From positions 1 to 11,854 of the forward strand of contig JAFMRN010000043.1 of assembly GCA_017354065.1 (NCBI GenBank): DNA of 11,854 nucleotides. Direction: 5' to 3'. Numbering within the stretch: the first letter of the stretch is position 1; each line of letters begins with the position of its first letter. Below are positions 1-6,480 of this stretch, piece after piece. Source of the stretch: Solirubrobacterales bacterium. GTDB lineage: Bacteria > Actinomycetota > Thermoleophilia > Solirubrobacterales > Solirubrobacteraceae. The notes beneath the pieces were generated by a model. It ran no database searches. It saw only the letters and a list, made by a program, of their open reading frames with translations, and had not been told where the DNA came from. The position numbers were made by a program, and so were the translations under genes.

Positions 1-927
1 GGGCGCGGGGGTCTCGGGGCATTCCGGGGTGCGCGAGTGCGCGGAGGTCTCGGCGCGCTCCGGTGCGCGGGAGTCTGCGGCACCCAACAGGATCTGCAGC
101 TCGCGGACGTCGCGGCCCCAGGAGGCCAGCAGGCGGTTGTTGGCGGCCTTGGCGCTGGGATCGCTGCGCCGGGGCCCGCGTGCCGGGGTCAGTGCGGCAA
201 CCGTGTCCCACAACGCCGGGGAGGGGTGCAACAGCATCAGGTGGACCTCACGAGTTTGTGCCAGTGCGGAGAGCAGCTGCGCGTGTGCAATCGACAGACG
301 TGTCAGCCCGAAGAAGGCCGGTCTCTCGCCGATGTCCACCAGCTCCGGTTCGTCCGCGAGCCGGGCGCAGGCGGGCCCCAGACGCTCGGCCGGGCTCGGC
401 ACGCCGAGCCGCTCGCGCAGATGCCGCCACAGCTCCGCCTGCCAGCGTGAGTCCGACCCGCTGAGCCAGGTTTCGATCAGCTCCGGGCGCTCTTGCTCAT
501 AGCGGTGATACAGGGATGCGAGGTGGGCGATCCGCGCGTAATGCTGGCCATCCTCGGCCCGGAGGTGCCGGGCCAGCGGCGCCATCCAAGATTCGTCCGC
601 CAGCTCCTCCGCCAGTTGCAGCAGCGGCCAGGTGAGCCGCTCCGAGCGCCACGGATCGGTCTCGGGATCGATGTCGGCCGCGCCTGCCAGGGCGTCACCG
701 AGCAGCCGGCCCGGCAGCGGAAACTCCACCGCCGCGCAGACGCCGTCACCGGCGCCGTCTGAAGTTCCCAGATGCGCGGACAGCTGCTGGGTCAACCAGC
801 GTTCCATGCCGCGTGTGGGGACGGCCACGATCTCCCGCGCGAAGGGGTCGGCCGGCGGCTCTGAGAGGACCTCAGCAAGCGCACGGACAAGCGCGTCGGC
901 GTGGTCTGACCGGTGGAGCCGTATCAT
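1..927 (-). CDS. recC: RecC, exodeoxyribonuclease V gamma subunit (N-terminal part, truncated by window edge)
   Basis: RecC is the subunit of the RecBCD helicase-nuclease that recognises Chi and splits the strands during double-strand break repair. The 309 codons present begin MIRLHRSDHADALVRAL and hold the family's N-terminal signatures: DPFAREIVAVPTRGMERWL (about residues 28-46), an EFPLPGRLL segment followed by a DPW motif, and further on FFGLTRLSIAHAQLLSAL and VHLMLLHPSPALWDT, typical of RecC domain 1. The frame is open to base 1, so the C-terminal part of this roughly 1,100-residue protein lies outside the window. The ATG at 925-927 fits where family members start; no Shine-Dalgarno sequence precedes it. 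A perfect LexA box abuts the start codon, so SOS induction is inferred. recB and recD would be expected downstream, off the left edge. The family call is firm; the exact start is less so. Confidence 0.9.
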   Translation of the reverse strand, partial: MIRLHRSDHADALVRALAEVLSEPPADPFAREIVAVPTRGMERWLTQQLSAHLGTSDGAGDGVCAAVEFPLPGRLLGDALAGAADIDPETDPWRSERLTWPLLQLAEELADESWMAPLARHLRAEDGQHYARIAHLASLYHRYEQERPELIETWLSGSDSRWQAELWRHLRERLGVPSPAERLGPACARLADEPELVDIGERPAFFGLTRLSIAHAQLLSALAQTREVHLMLLHPSPALWDTVAALTPARGPRRSDPSAKAANNRLLASWGRDVRELQILLGAADSRAPERAETSAHSRTPECPETPAP

Positions 928-941
928 CGAACGTATGTTCG
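928..941. promoter_or_regulatory. LexA (SOS) box upstream of recC
   Basis: CGAACGTATGTTCG is a perfect inverted repeat (CGAAC-N4-GTTCG) matching the Gram-positive/actinobacterial LexA consensus CGAACRNRYGTTYG at every position on both strands. It ends one base before the recC ATG. On the minus strand it contains TACGTT, a possible -10 box, with TTGCGT 18 nt further upstream as a weak -35. That promoter would start transcription at or inside the start codon, so the true promoter is unsettled; binding here would in any case block transcription or its early elongation. Confidence 0.75.
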
Positions 942-991
942 CACAGGAGGTGGACGCAACTGGGATCGGAATAGTCGCTTTAGTACATAAC

Positions 992-1021
992 CTGACGCGC
1001 CGCTACGGCGCGCTTTAGTCT
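992..1021 (+). promoter_or_regulatory. Candidate leaderless promoter of the 84-aa gene with internal inverted repeat
   Basis: A -35-like CTGACG (992-997) and a -10-like TAGTCT (1016-1021) are 18 nt apart, and the ATG at 1030 follows 8 nt after the -10, with no Shine-Dalgarno sequence. This is the geometry of a leaderless transcript. The spacer carries the inverted repeat CGCGCCG-CTA-CGGCGCG (996-1012), which could be a repressor site or, as RNA, a hairpin. A terminator is less likely because no T-run follows and both flanking genes point away from it. Confidence 0.5.
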
Positions 1022-1029
1022 CCCCGGGT

Positions 1030-1284
1030 ATGCGGCTCGAGGGGATCGAGGTCGGTGACATCGTCGAAGTTGACCGGCTCGGCCGGCGTTTTCACGCGCT
1101 GGTGCACGGCAATGCGCCCGGCGGTCTGGCGATCCAGCCGCTGGATCGGAAGATCAGCTATCGCAACTGCCGTGCCCGCGAGGTGAAGGCACACTGGGCC
1201 AAGCGCGGGCGCCCGCGCACCTCGACCGAGCCACTGGAGCCCGAGGTCATGCAGCTCGAGCTGGACCTGACAACGCGAGAGTAG
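1030..1284 (+). CDS. Uncharacterised 84-residue protein
   Basis: No named family is recognised. The protein is short, soluble and has no signal peptide or membrane segment. The first half (residues 7-45, with IEVGDIVEVDRLGRRFHALV and GGLAIQPLDRKISYR) alternates hydrophobic and polar residues and glycine turns as expected for a small beta-barrel of SH3/Tudor/KOW type; that fold is inference. Residues 47-62 (CRAREVKAHWAKRGRP) are basic, and the tail is acidic (LEPEVMQLELDL), so a nucleic-acid or protein-binding adaptor is possible. A good TANNNT -10 box 8 nt before the ATG, and codon use biased to G/C at third positions, support a real gene. The methyltransferase start lies 42 nt downstream but seems to have its own promoter. 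Confidence 0.7.
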   Translation: MRLEGIEVGDIVEVDRLGRRFHALVHGNAPGGLAIQPLDRKISYRNCRAREVKAHWAKRGRPRTSTEPLEPEVMQLELDLTTRE

Positions 1285-1313
1285 TGCGTGGCGGGGTTAC
1301 CTCAGCCTGGAGC

Positions 1314-1335
1314 TAGTGTTCCATATATGGAACAC
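1314..1335 (+). promoter_or_regulatory. Leaderless -10 box and 20-bp perfect palindrome at the methyltransferase start
   Basis: GTGTTCCATATATGGAACAC (1316-1335) is a perfect 20-bp palindrome. It overlaps the -10-like TAGTGT (1314-1319) and includes the ATG at 1327, exactly 7 nt after that box. A dimeric repressor bound here would cover both promoter and start codon, so it is a strong operator candidate; the binding protein is unknown. As RNA the same sequence could fold over the start codon if transcription began upstream. Confidence 0.55.
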
Positions 1336-2100
1336 GCCGCCGGGCACCTCCGGGAGGTGAACCACGCGTTTGAGCGCCAGTCTGGCTCGTTCGCTACAAG
1401 CGCGGTCGCGAACTCGGATGAGTTGCGCCAGGCACTTCTGGACGTAGCGCAACCGGCCGGCAGTGAGCGCTGGCTGGATGCCGCGTGTGGCCCGGGAATC
1501 GTCACGCGGGCCCTGGCGACTCGGGCAGCGCGAGTGATCGGCGTTGACGCGACGGAAGCGATGGTTCAACGCGCGCGCGACGCGGCCAGCAGCGCGGGCC
1601 TGGACAACGTCAGCTTCGAGGTCGGAGACGCGACCAACACCGGCCACCCCACGGCCAGCTTCGACGGGGCGGTCACGCGGTTCGCGATCCATCACATTCC
1701 CGTTCCCGGCCGGCTGTTCGGCGAGCTCGCACGGGTTGTCCGCCCTGGCGGACGCGTCGTGGTGCTGGATCACCTTGCGGATGAGGACGCGGAAGCCCGC
1801 TCCTGGGTCCAGGAGGTCGAGCGACTGCGCGACCCCTCGCACTGGGCTTCGCTCAGTCCCGAAATGATGAGGCGTCTCGCGGAGCAGGCTGGCTTGACCA
1901 TGGTCGAGGAACGATGCTTCAGCTTTGAGCTGGACTTCGACGACTGGCTGGCGCGCGGGACCGACGACCCTAAAGCGGTGGCCATGGTCGATCACGCTTT
2001 GACCGTTCGACCTGCAGGCACGGACCGGTTTGCGGTCCTGGCCAAGCCCGAGGGGCGGGTTCTGCGGTTGGCGATGTGGCTTGGTAGCTGGTCGCGATGA
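1327..2100 (+). CDS. Class I SAM-dependent methyltransferase (Methyltransf_11/UbiE-like)
   Basis: It transfers a methyl group from S-adenosylmethionine to an unidentified small molecule. The 257-residue protein has the Rossmann-fold signatures in order: motif I DAACGPGIVTRAL (51-63), the acidic SAM-ribose residue D74 in VIGVDAT, motif II around GDATN and FDGAVTRFAIHHI (100-124), and motif III RVVRPGGRVVVLDH (136-149). The N-terminus EVNHAFERQSGSFATS resembles UbiE/MenG-like enzymes, but similarity to quinone-biosynthesis enzymes alone does not fix the substrate. I chose ATG 1327 over the in-frame GTG at 1288 because TAGTGT lies 7 nt before the ATG (a leaderless start) and the 13 extra residues look non-conserved. 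The downstream neighbour is convergent, so this gene ends its transcription unit. Confidence 0.88.
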   Translation: MEHAAGHLREVNHAFERQSGSFATSAVANSDELRQALLDVAQPAGSERWLDAACGPGIVTRALATRAARVIGVDATEAMVQRARDAASSAGLDNVSFEVGDATNTGHPTASFDGAVTRFAIHHIPVPGRLFGELARVVRPGGRVVVLDHLADEDAEARSWVQEVERLRDPSHWASLSPEMMRRLAEQAGLTMVEERCFSFELDFDDWLARGTDDPKAVAMVDHALTVRPAGTDRFAVLAKPEGRVLRLAMWLGSWSR

Positions 2101-2223
2101 GCTCGCGTCAACGGGACCAGCAGATCGTCGCCAAGTAGCGACGCAGCGTCCGGTCCGCGTGAGCTCGGTTGTCACCCTTTTACAACCCCAGTTCGCGTGG
2201 GTCGACGAACCGGAATCAGCAAC

Positions 2224-2256
2224 GCGAGAAAGGATCCATATATGACCCTTTCTCGC
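2224..2256. terminator. 10-bp inverted repeat, possible bidirectional terminator
   Basis: The arms GCGAGAAAGG (2224-2233) and CCTTTCTCGC (2247-2256) are perfectly complementary around a 13-nt AT-rich loop that contains TCCATATATG. It lies about 125 bp after the methyltransferase stop in a convergent gap, where a terminator would be expected. No T-run follows on either strand, so intrinsic termination is uncertain and an operator role is possible. Confidence 0.4.
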
Positions 2257-2303
2257 ATCGCTCAGTCCTGCGGGGCCACGACCGGCCGACTCTGCAAACC
2301 GCC

Positions 2304-2322
2304 GTTATCAAGTTCTGATAAC
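2304..2322. terminator. 7-bp inverted repeat, possible terminator of the kinase operon
   Basis: GTTATCA-AGTTC-TGATAAC is a perfect 7-bp inverted repeat with a 5-nt loop. It begins 28 bp beyond the histidine kinase stop in its reading direction. It is AT-rich for this genome and lacks a T-tract, so it might instead be a protein-binding site. Confidence 0.35.
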
Positions 2323-2350
2323 CGGGCCGCTTACGCGAACAGCTTCCACG

Positions 2351-3691
2351 CTAAGCCGCCGGCGCCGGATCCGAGGACTCAGCCGCGGGTCGACTCTCCT
2401 CCCCGGGCGGGTCGCCGATCGCCGGCAACAGCACCAGGAAACAGCCGCCCGGGCCCTGGCCGAGCTGGATCTCACCGCCGCAGGAGCGGGCCAGCCGCTG
2501 GGCCAGGGGCAGGCCGAGCCCGGCGCCGTCGCCGTGCGCGGCCGCTCCGCGGACGCCCGGCAGGAAGATCGTCACGCCCAGATCGTCATCGATACCTGGA
2601 CCGTCGTCACGAACCACAGCCAGGGCAAAACGCTCCCGTGTGCGGAGCTCGACCCAGACCGCCGCTGACGCGTACCGGCGCGCGTTCTCGATCAGCGGTG
2701 CCAGCACCTGGCGGATCAGCGCCGGGTCGCCCTCAACGCGGGGAATCGATCCGACCCGTTCGACCTTGACGCCGTCAAACTCGCGTACCACCGACTCCAG
2801 GTCGACGCCGGACTGCTTGGGGGCGACCTCGCCGCGCGCGAACGCGATCAGCGTGTCCAGCGTCGCCCCGATCCGGGAGCTGTGGCTCTGGATGTCAGAC
2901 AGAGCGAGCCGTGCCTCCTCTACATCCTCCACGTCGGCGGCCAGCTCGGCGACGCCGCGGATCGCCGCCAGGGGAGTGCGCAGCTCGTGGCCGACCTCCG
3001 CCGCGAAGCGCTGCTCATGCCGTCGTGATGCCGCGATCCGCGCGAGCAGGTGGTCGAGCCGCGCGGCGAGCCCGGTGATCTCATCGCGTGCCGGGCCGAG
3101 GTTGAAGCGCCGGTCCAGGTCGTGGGCCTCCCACTCACCGGCGTCGCGGGTCATCTGCTGGACGGGTGCCAGGGCGGCGGCTAGTGCGCGCCGGACCGAC
3201 ACGGCGACGGCCCCCAGCACGAGCAGCCCCACCGCGAGGCTGCCGACCAACACCGCACGCCGCAGGGTTTCCAGCTGCGCGATTGACACTCCGGCCACGA
3301 TCGTCGCGCCATCGACCCGCCGGCGGCCCAACAGGATGTCCCCCGGCGCGAGCACCGGGTTACGGGTCTGCGCGTGCGCCAGCCGCCCCGCGAGCCGGTC
3401 GACAGCAACGGACGTCCCGCGCGGCGCCTCGATCAGCCGGGCGCCCGAATAGACCCAGGCGTAGGAGTCGAGGATCGCGTCGTTCAGTGTGTCACGGACC
3501 GTGATCGTCCCGTGCGGCCCCACGGACAGCGCAGTGATCTGCTCGTTCAGCCGCGAGCTGAGCCGCTGGCTGTTGTCTGAGGCGATCGTGTGGGCCAACA
3601 ACACGTTTCCGGCACCGATCAGCACGACCATGCCGACAAGCAGCGGGATCACCGTGACGGCAAGCAGCCGGCTGCGGAGGCTTCGGAACAT
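2351..3691 (-). CDS. Sensor histidine kinase of a two-component pair
   Basis: It is a membrane kinase that autophosphorylates and passes the phosphate to the response regulator encoded just upstream. In the 446-residue protein: a first membrane helix at about 9-33, an extracytoplasmic sensor region at about 34-143, a second helix at about 146-166, and a HAMP linker at about 167-222. The HisKA segment carries HELRTPLAAIRG with phospho-acceptor H235. The ATPase domain has the N-box LIENARRYA (N336), G1 DDGPGID (362-368), an F-box-like IFLPGVRG, and G2 GDGAGLGLPLAQ (387-398). The sensor region shows no recognised ligand domain. The start is the ATG at 3689-3691, which shares its A with the regulator's stop (TGATG), indicating translational coupling; longer in-frame extensions only read through the regulator gene. 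The C-terminal tail (about 427-446) is rich in P, E, S and A, and looks disordered. Confidence 0.93.
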   Translation of the reverse strand: MFRSLRSRLLAVTVIPLLVGMVVLIGAGNVLLAHTIASDNSQRLSSRLNEQITALSVGPHGTITVRDTLNDAILDSYAWVYSGARLIEAPRGTSVAVDRLAGRLAHAQTRNPVLAPGDILLGRRRVDGATIVAGVSIAQLETLRRAVLVGSLAVGLLVLGAVAVSVRRALAAALAPVQQMTRDAGEWEAHDLDRRFNLGPARDEITGLAARLDHLLARIAASRRHEQRFAAEVGHELRTPLAAIRGVAELAADVEDVEEARLALSDIQSHSSRIGATLDTLIAFARGEVAPKQSGVDLESVVREFDGVKVERVGSIPRVEGDPALIRQVLAPLIENARRYASAAVWVELRTRERFALAVVRDDGPGIDDDLGVTIFLPGVRGAAAHGDGAGLGLPLAQRLARSCGGEIQLGQGPGGCFLVLLPAIGDPPGEESRPAAESSDPAPAA

Positions 3692-4422
3692 CACTTCAAG
3701 GTGTAGCCGACTCCACGTACGTTCTCGATCTCCTCGGTGCGTCCGGCCTGGCGTAGCTTGGCGCGGATCCGCGAGATGTAGGCATCCAGGGTGTTGTCTG
3801 AGACGATCGCCCCATCCGGCCAGGCGGCCGACACCAGCGCCGCACGGCGAATTACAGAACTGTCGGACGCGCACACCGCGGCCAACAGGCGGTACTCCGT
3901 CGGCGTCAGACGCACCGTCTTGTCCGGTCCGGCGACAGCGTGCCGAGCGGGGTCCAGCAGCGCCCCCAGTGATCCGGGAACCGCACCGCCCTCGCCGGAG
4001 CCGTTAGCTATCGACTCCTCGAGGCTCGGCGGTGTCGTTGATGGGCCGGGTCCCGTACCTGCGCGACGTGCCAGCGCCTGAACGCGGACGACCAGCTCGC
4101 TCAGCGCAAAGGGCTTTGTCAGGTAGTCATCACCCCCGGCGTGGAAGCCCGACACCCGGTCAGTGACCGCGTCACGTGCGGTCAGGAACAGGACCGGTGC
4201 ATCCACGCCGCGGGCCCGCAGCGCCTGGCAGACGTCCCTGCCGTCCGCGTCGGGCAGGCCGATGTCCAGGATCAGCACCTGGGGCGGCTCGGTGCTGAAG
4301 GCGCGTACGGCCTCAACACCGGCGGCTGTGGGGCGGACCGCAAAGTCCGCCCGCTCCAGCGCGTTGCGCAGGATCTGGCGCAGGGCGTCATCGTCCTCGC
4401 ATATCCCGACGCGCGTCTTCAT
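3691..4422 (-). CDS. OmpR/PhoB-family response regulator
   Basis: This is a DNA-binding transcription factor activated by the adjacent kinase. The receiver domain (residues 3-119) has the acidic pocket E9-D10-D11, the phospho-acceptor D53 (LILDIGLPDADG), T81 in FLTARD and K103 in LTKPFA, so it is a complete, phosphorylatable receiver. The winged-helix Trans_reg_C domain (about 168-243) has RLTPTEYRLLAAV, SDNTLDAYISRIRAKL and the terminal VRGVGYTL. The linker between them (about 121-153) is unusually long and rich in G, P, S and T. I chose ATG 4422 because MKTRVGICEDD is the canonical receiver start; an in-frame GTG two codons upstream (4428) has a better-spaced GGGAG and is an alternative. 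The membrane-protein gene ends about 30 nt upstream on the same strand, so the three genes are probably one operon. Confidence 0.93.
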   Translation of the reverse strand: MKTRVGICEDDDALRQILRNALERADFAVRPTAAGVEAVRAFSTEPPQVLILDIGLPDADGRDVCQALRARGVDAPVLFLTARDAVTDRVSGFHAGGDDYLTKPFALSELVVRVQALARRAGTGPGPSTTPPSLEESIANGSGEGGAVPGSLGALLDPARHAVAGPDKTVRLTPTEYRLLAAVCASDSSVIRRAALVSAAWPDGAIVSDNTLDAYISRIRAKLRQAGRTEEIENVRGVGYTLK

Positions 4423-4451
4423 AGCCACCGTTTGTACTCCCCCGTGAGGAG

Positions 4452-5390
4452 CTATGACTCCTGGTGGGCGGCCTCGGGGTGATCCGCCAGGAGGTGGGGG
4501 TGTGGCATGTGCGGGTGGTTCTCCGCGTCCGCCATGACCAGCTCCGGCGGTGTCACATCCGGCTTGCGGATTGTCAGCCACACCACCGCGAGGATGATGA
4601 TCCCGAGGAAGATGTAGCTGGTCACGGACGTTCCCAGGTTCAGTCCCGCCGGCTTGGGCCCGGACATGAAGTCACCCAGGTTGGCGCCGAGCGGGCGGGT
4701 CAGGATGTAGGCCAGCCAAAAGGCCAGCGTGCCGTTGAGCCGTGTGAGCTTGTTGGCCTTCCAGGCCGCGAAGATCCCGCCGATGATCACCAGGAACACG
4801 AGCGGACCCCAGATCCCGTCGATCTGCAGCTTCTCGGAGACCAGGTCGCCGACGCCCGTGCCGGAGGCGAAGGTCACGCAGATGGCCAGCCAGTAGAACG
4901 CCTCACGACGCCAGGTGCGGATCGAGTGCATCGACAGCGTGCGCTCGACGTAGAACCAGACCGCGAACACGATCGCGAGCAGCGTCAACGACACGATCGT
5001 GATCCCCCACAGGTCATGGGGGGCAGTGGGGCCGAAACCCTCGAACAGGTCGGTGACCTGTGTGCCCGCAAGTGAGATCACGACGATCGTGGCCCAGTAG
5101 ATCGGCGCTATGTACTTCTTGCGCGTCATCTGAATGATCAGCAGGATCGCGAGCACGCCCCAGGTGACGCCGGTCACCTTCAGCAGCGCCATCTGGCAAG
5201 TGTGTGCCGCGGCCACCGTGTCCTGGGGCGCGTTGTGGGACCACTTGGAGACAAAGTTGTCTGACAGCGTCTCACCGATAGTGGTGCAAAGACATTTGAT
5301 GATCCAGAACCAGAGGGTTACCTCGGGGACCTTGTTGAGCAGCTGCCGGGCGCTTGTCCTGCCCGGGGCTGTGGCAGAGATGGAGGACAT
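4452..5390 (-). CDS. COG4705/DUF347-like multi-pass membrane protein with His-rich C-terminus
   Basis: This 312-residue inner-membrane protein resembles the COG4705 / DUF347-repeat family, whose function is not established to my knowledge. Four related units are visible, each a hydrophobic helix with aromatic residues ending in G-x-x-[LV]-x-D: GETLSD (39-44), GTQVTD (109-114), GTGVGD (177-182) and GANLGD (235-240); the last has the typical FWLAYILTRPLGA sequence. About eight membrane helices are likely. The cytosolic-looking tail (about 280-312) carries six histidines in 23 residues (NHPHMPHPH and onwards), suggesting metal binding; this is inference. The ATG at 5390 has GAGG 6 nt upstream. 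It leads an apparent operon with the response regulator and kinase, so it may be their target or a sensory partner. The repeated in-membrane Asp residues would suit ion transport. Confidence 0.8.
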   Translation of the reverse strand: MSSISATAPGRTSARQLLNKVPEVTLWFWIIKCLCTTIGETLSDNFVSKWSHNAPQDTVAAAHTCQMALLKVTGVTWGVLAILLIIQMTRKKYIAPIYWATIVVISLAGTQVTDLFEGFGPTAPHDLWGITIVSLTLLAIVFAVWFYVERTLSMHSIRTWRREAFYWLAICVTFASGTGVGDLVSEKLQIDGIWGPLVFLVIIGGIFAAWKANKLTRLNGTLAFWLAYILTRPLGANLGDFMSGPKPAGLNLGTSVTSYIFLGIIILAVVWLTIRKPDVTPPELVMADAENHPHMPHPHLLADHPEAAHQES

Positions 5391-5474
5391 GACGCCTCAG
5401 CCTCGCGGGCCGGTCCTGCGTTTTCCTTGCTGACGCCCACGCCACGCGCGCTTAACACCGCGCGAAAGACCTGC
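5391..5474 (-). promoter_or_regulatory. Upstream region of the membrane protein-two-component operon
   Basis: This 84-bp gap lies between the MDR oxidoreductase stop and the membrane-protein start, both on the minus strand. It contains GCGCG-GTGTTAA-type sequence between complementary CGCGC/GCGCG arms (about 5446-5465). This may be a short terminator for the oxidoreductase or a regulator site. No convincing -35/-10 pair was found, so the operon's promoter is only placed here by position. Confidence 0.3.
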
Positions 5475-6440
5475 TCAGATAGTGAAAACGATCTTCCCGT
5501 GAATATCGCCCGACGCCATCGCACTGAAACCCTCACGTGCTTGTGACAGCGGTAGCTCACGGTCGATCACCGGACGGATGTCACGTTCTACACAGAAGCG
5601 GATCAGCTGCTCGAGCTCGCTGCGGGTGCCCATCGTGGAGCCGATCACCGACAGCTGGAGGAAGAACACGCGGCTCAGCTGTGCCGGTGTCGCATCACCG
5701 GACGTGGCACCGGAGATCACCACCGAGCCGCCGGGTTTCAGTGACTTCATGGAGTGTGACCATGTCGCGCGGCCGACGGTCTCCATCACCCAGTCGACCC
5801 GCTCGGGCAGGCGCGCACCGGATTCGAACGCGGCATCGGCGCCCAGCGACAAGGCCAGCTCGCGGCCGGACTCTGAGCGTGAGGTGACCCAGACCCGCGC
5901 GCCCGCGCGTGTCCCGAGCACGATCAGGGCCGTGGCGACGCCGCCGCCGGCGCCCTGTACGAGCACCGTCTGGCCGGGGCGCACGTTGCCCCGTGAGAAC
6001 AGCATCCGGTATGCCGTCAGCCACGCGGTCGGCAGGCACGCCGCCTCCGCCCAACTCAGTTCCGGCGGCTTGGGGACGAGGTTGCGCCGGGGCACGACGA
6101 CCCGCTCAGCCAAGGTCCCCTGATGCTTCTCGGACAGCAGCGAGCGGCCCGGATCGAGCGTCTCATCGCCGAGCCAGTCATCTGAGGGGATCACCGAGTG
6201 GACGATCACCTCGTTGCCCTCCGCGTCGACCCCGGCGGCGTCCGCGCCGAGGATCATCGGCAGGCGTCCCTCATCCAGGCCGACTCCCTTCAGCGACCAG
6301 ACGTCGTGATGGTTCAAAGAAGCCGCCCGGACCGACACGGTCGCCCAGCCCTCAGCTGGGACCGGCTCCGGGCGTTCCCCGACCGCCAGGCCTGACAGCG
6401 GATCGTCGGGATTCATCGATTGGGCGTAAACGGCGAGCAT
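5475..6440 (-). CDS. Zinc-binding-dehydrogenase-family (MDR) oxidoreductase, quinone-reductase-like
   Basis: It is probably an NADP(H)-dependent oxidoreductase of the medium-chain superfamily; the substrate is unknown. The 321-residue protein has the GroES-like N-terminal domain (SLNHHDVWSLKG at 41-52) and a Rossmann domain with VLVQGAGGGVATALIVLG (159-176) and the SRSESGRELALSLGADAAF nucleotide-binding stretch (187-205). The GHE motif of catalytic-zinc enzymes is replaced by GADAAG (65-70) and the structural four-cysteine lobe is absent, so it is likely zinc-independent, as in quinone or enoyl reductases. ATG 6440 (MLAVYAQSMNPDDPL) is the family-like start and lies 7 nt after a TAGCGT box; a second ATG at 6416 is an alternative. 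The reading frame stays open far upstream through the antisense of the neighbouring SDR gene, an artefact of GC-rich codon use. It is divergent from that SDR. Confidence 0.88.
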   Translation of the reverse strand: MLAVYAQSMNPDDPLSGLAVGERPEPVPAEGWATVSVRAASLNHHDVWSLKGVGLDEGRLPMILGADAAGVDAEGNEVIVHSVIPSDDWLGDETLDPGRSLLSEKHQGTLAERVVVPRRNLVPKPPELSWAEAACLPTAWLTAYRMLFSRGNVRPGQTVLVQGAGGGVATALIVLGTRAGARVWVTSRSESGRELALSLGADAAFESGARLPERVDWVMETVGRATWSHSMKSLKPGGSVVISGATSGDATPAQLSRVFFLQLSVIGSTMGTRSELEQLIRFCVERDIRPVIDRELPLSQAREGFSAMASGDIHGKIVFTI

Positions 6441-6445
6441 CAACC

Positions 6446-6480
6446 GGACGCTAGCGAAGACAACCCTTGCGCTAGCGTCC
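6446..6480. promoter_or_regulatory. Mirror-symmetric divergent promoter with 11-bp inverted repeat
   Basis: The arms GGACGCTAGCG (6446-6456) and CGCTAGCGTCC (6470-6480) are perfectly complementary with a 13-nt spacer. Each arm contains the self-palindrome CGCTAGCG, and reading outward each contains a TAGCGT that lies exactly 7 nt from an ATG: 6473-6478 before 6486 (plus), and the complement of 6448-6453 before 6440 (minus). The whole 45-bp gap is thus a two-way leaderless promoter fused with an operator-like repeat. No -35 box is visible for either side. Confidence 0.65.

Larger units (their letters stand above)
2101..2350. other. Convergent intergenic region with two inverted repeats
   Basis: This 250-bp gap lies between the 3' ends of the methyltransferase (plus) and the histidine kinase (minus). 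It holds a 10-bp inverted repeat (2224-2256) and a 7-bp one (2304-2322), listed separately. An AAAGGA sequence 8 nt before an ATG at 2242 opens a plus-strand frame, but that frame runs far into the antisense of the kinase and is not called as a gene. Base composition is less GC-rich than the flanks. Confidence 0.6.

Noticed and set aside
945..953. AGGAGGTGG on the plus strand as a Shine-Dalgarno sequence.
   Set aside because: No start codon follows at a suitable distance with a credible plus-strand gene; it lies in the recC leader region.
1321..1330. CCATATATGG is a perfect CArG (SRF/MADS) box.
   Set aside because: CArG boxes are eukaryotic; here it is simply the centre of the 20-bp bacterial palindrome.
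1297..2175. Long minus-strand open frame opposite the methyltransferase.
   Set aside because: No recognisable motifs; the plus strand encodes a clear methyltransferase with all its motifs.
2242..2769. A plus-strand frame opening at an ATG with AAAGGA upstream.
   Set aside because: Almost all of it is antisense to the histidine kinase, its sequence is R/P/S/A low complexity, and the SD-like sequence is part of an inverted repeat.
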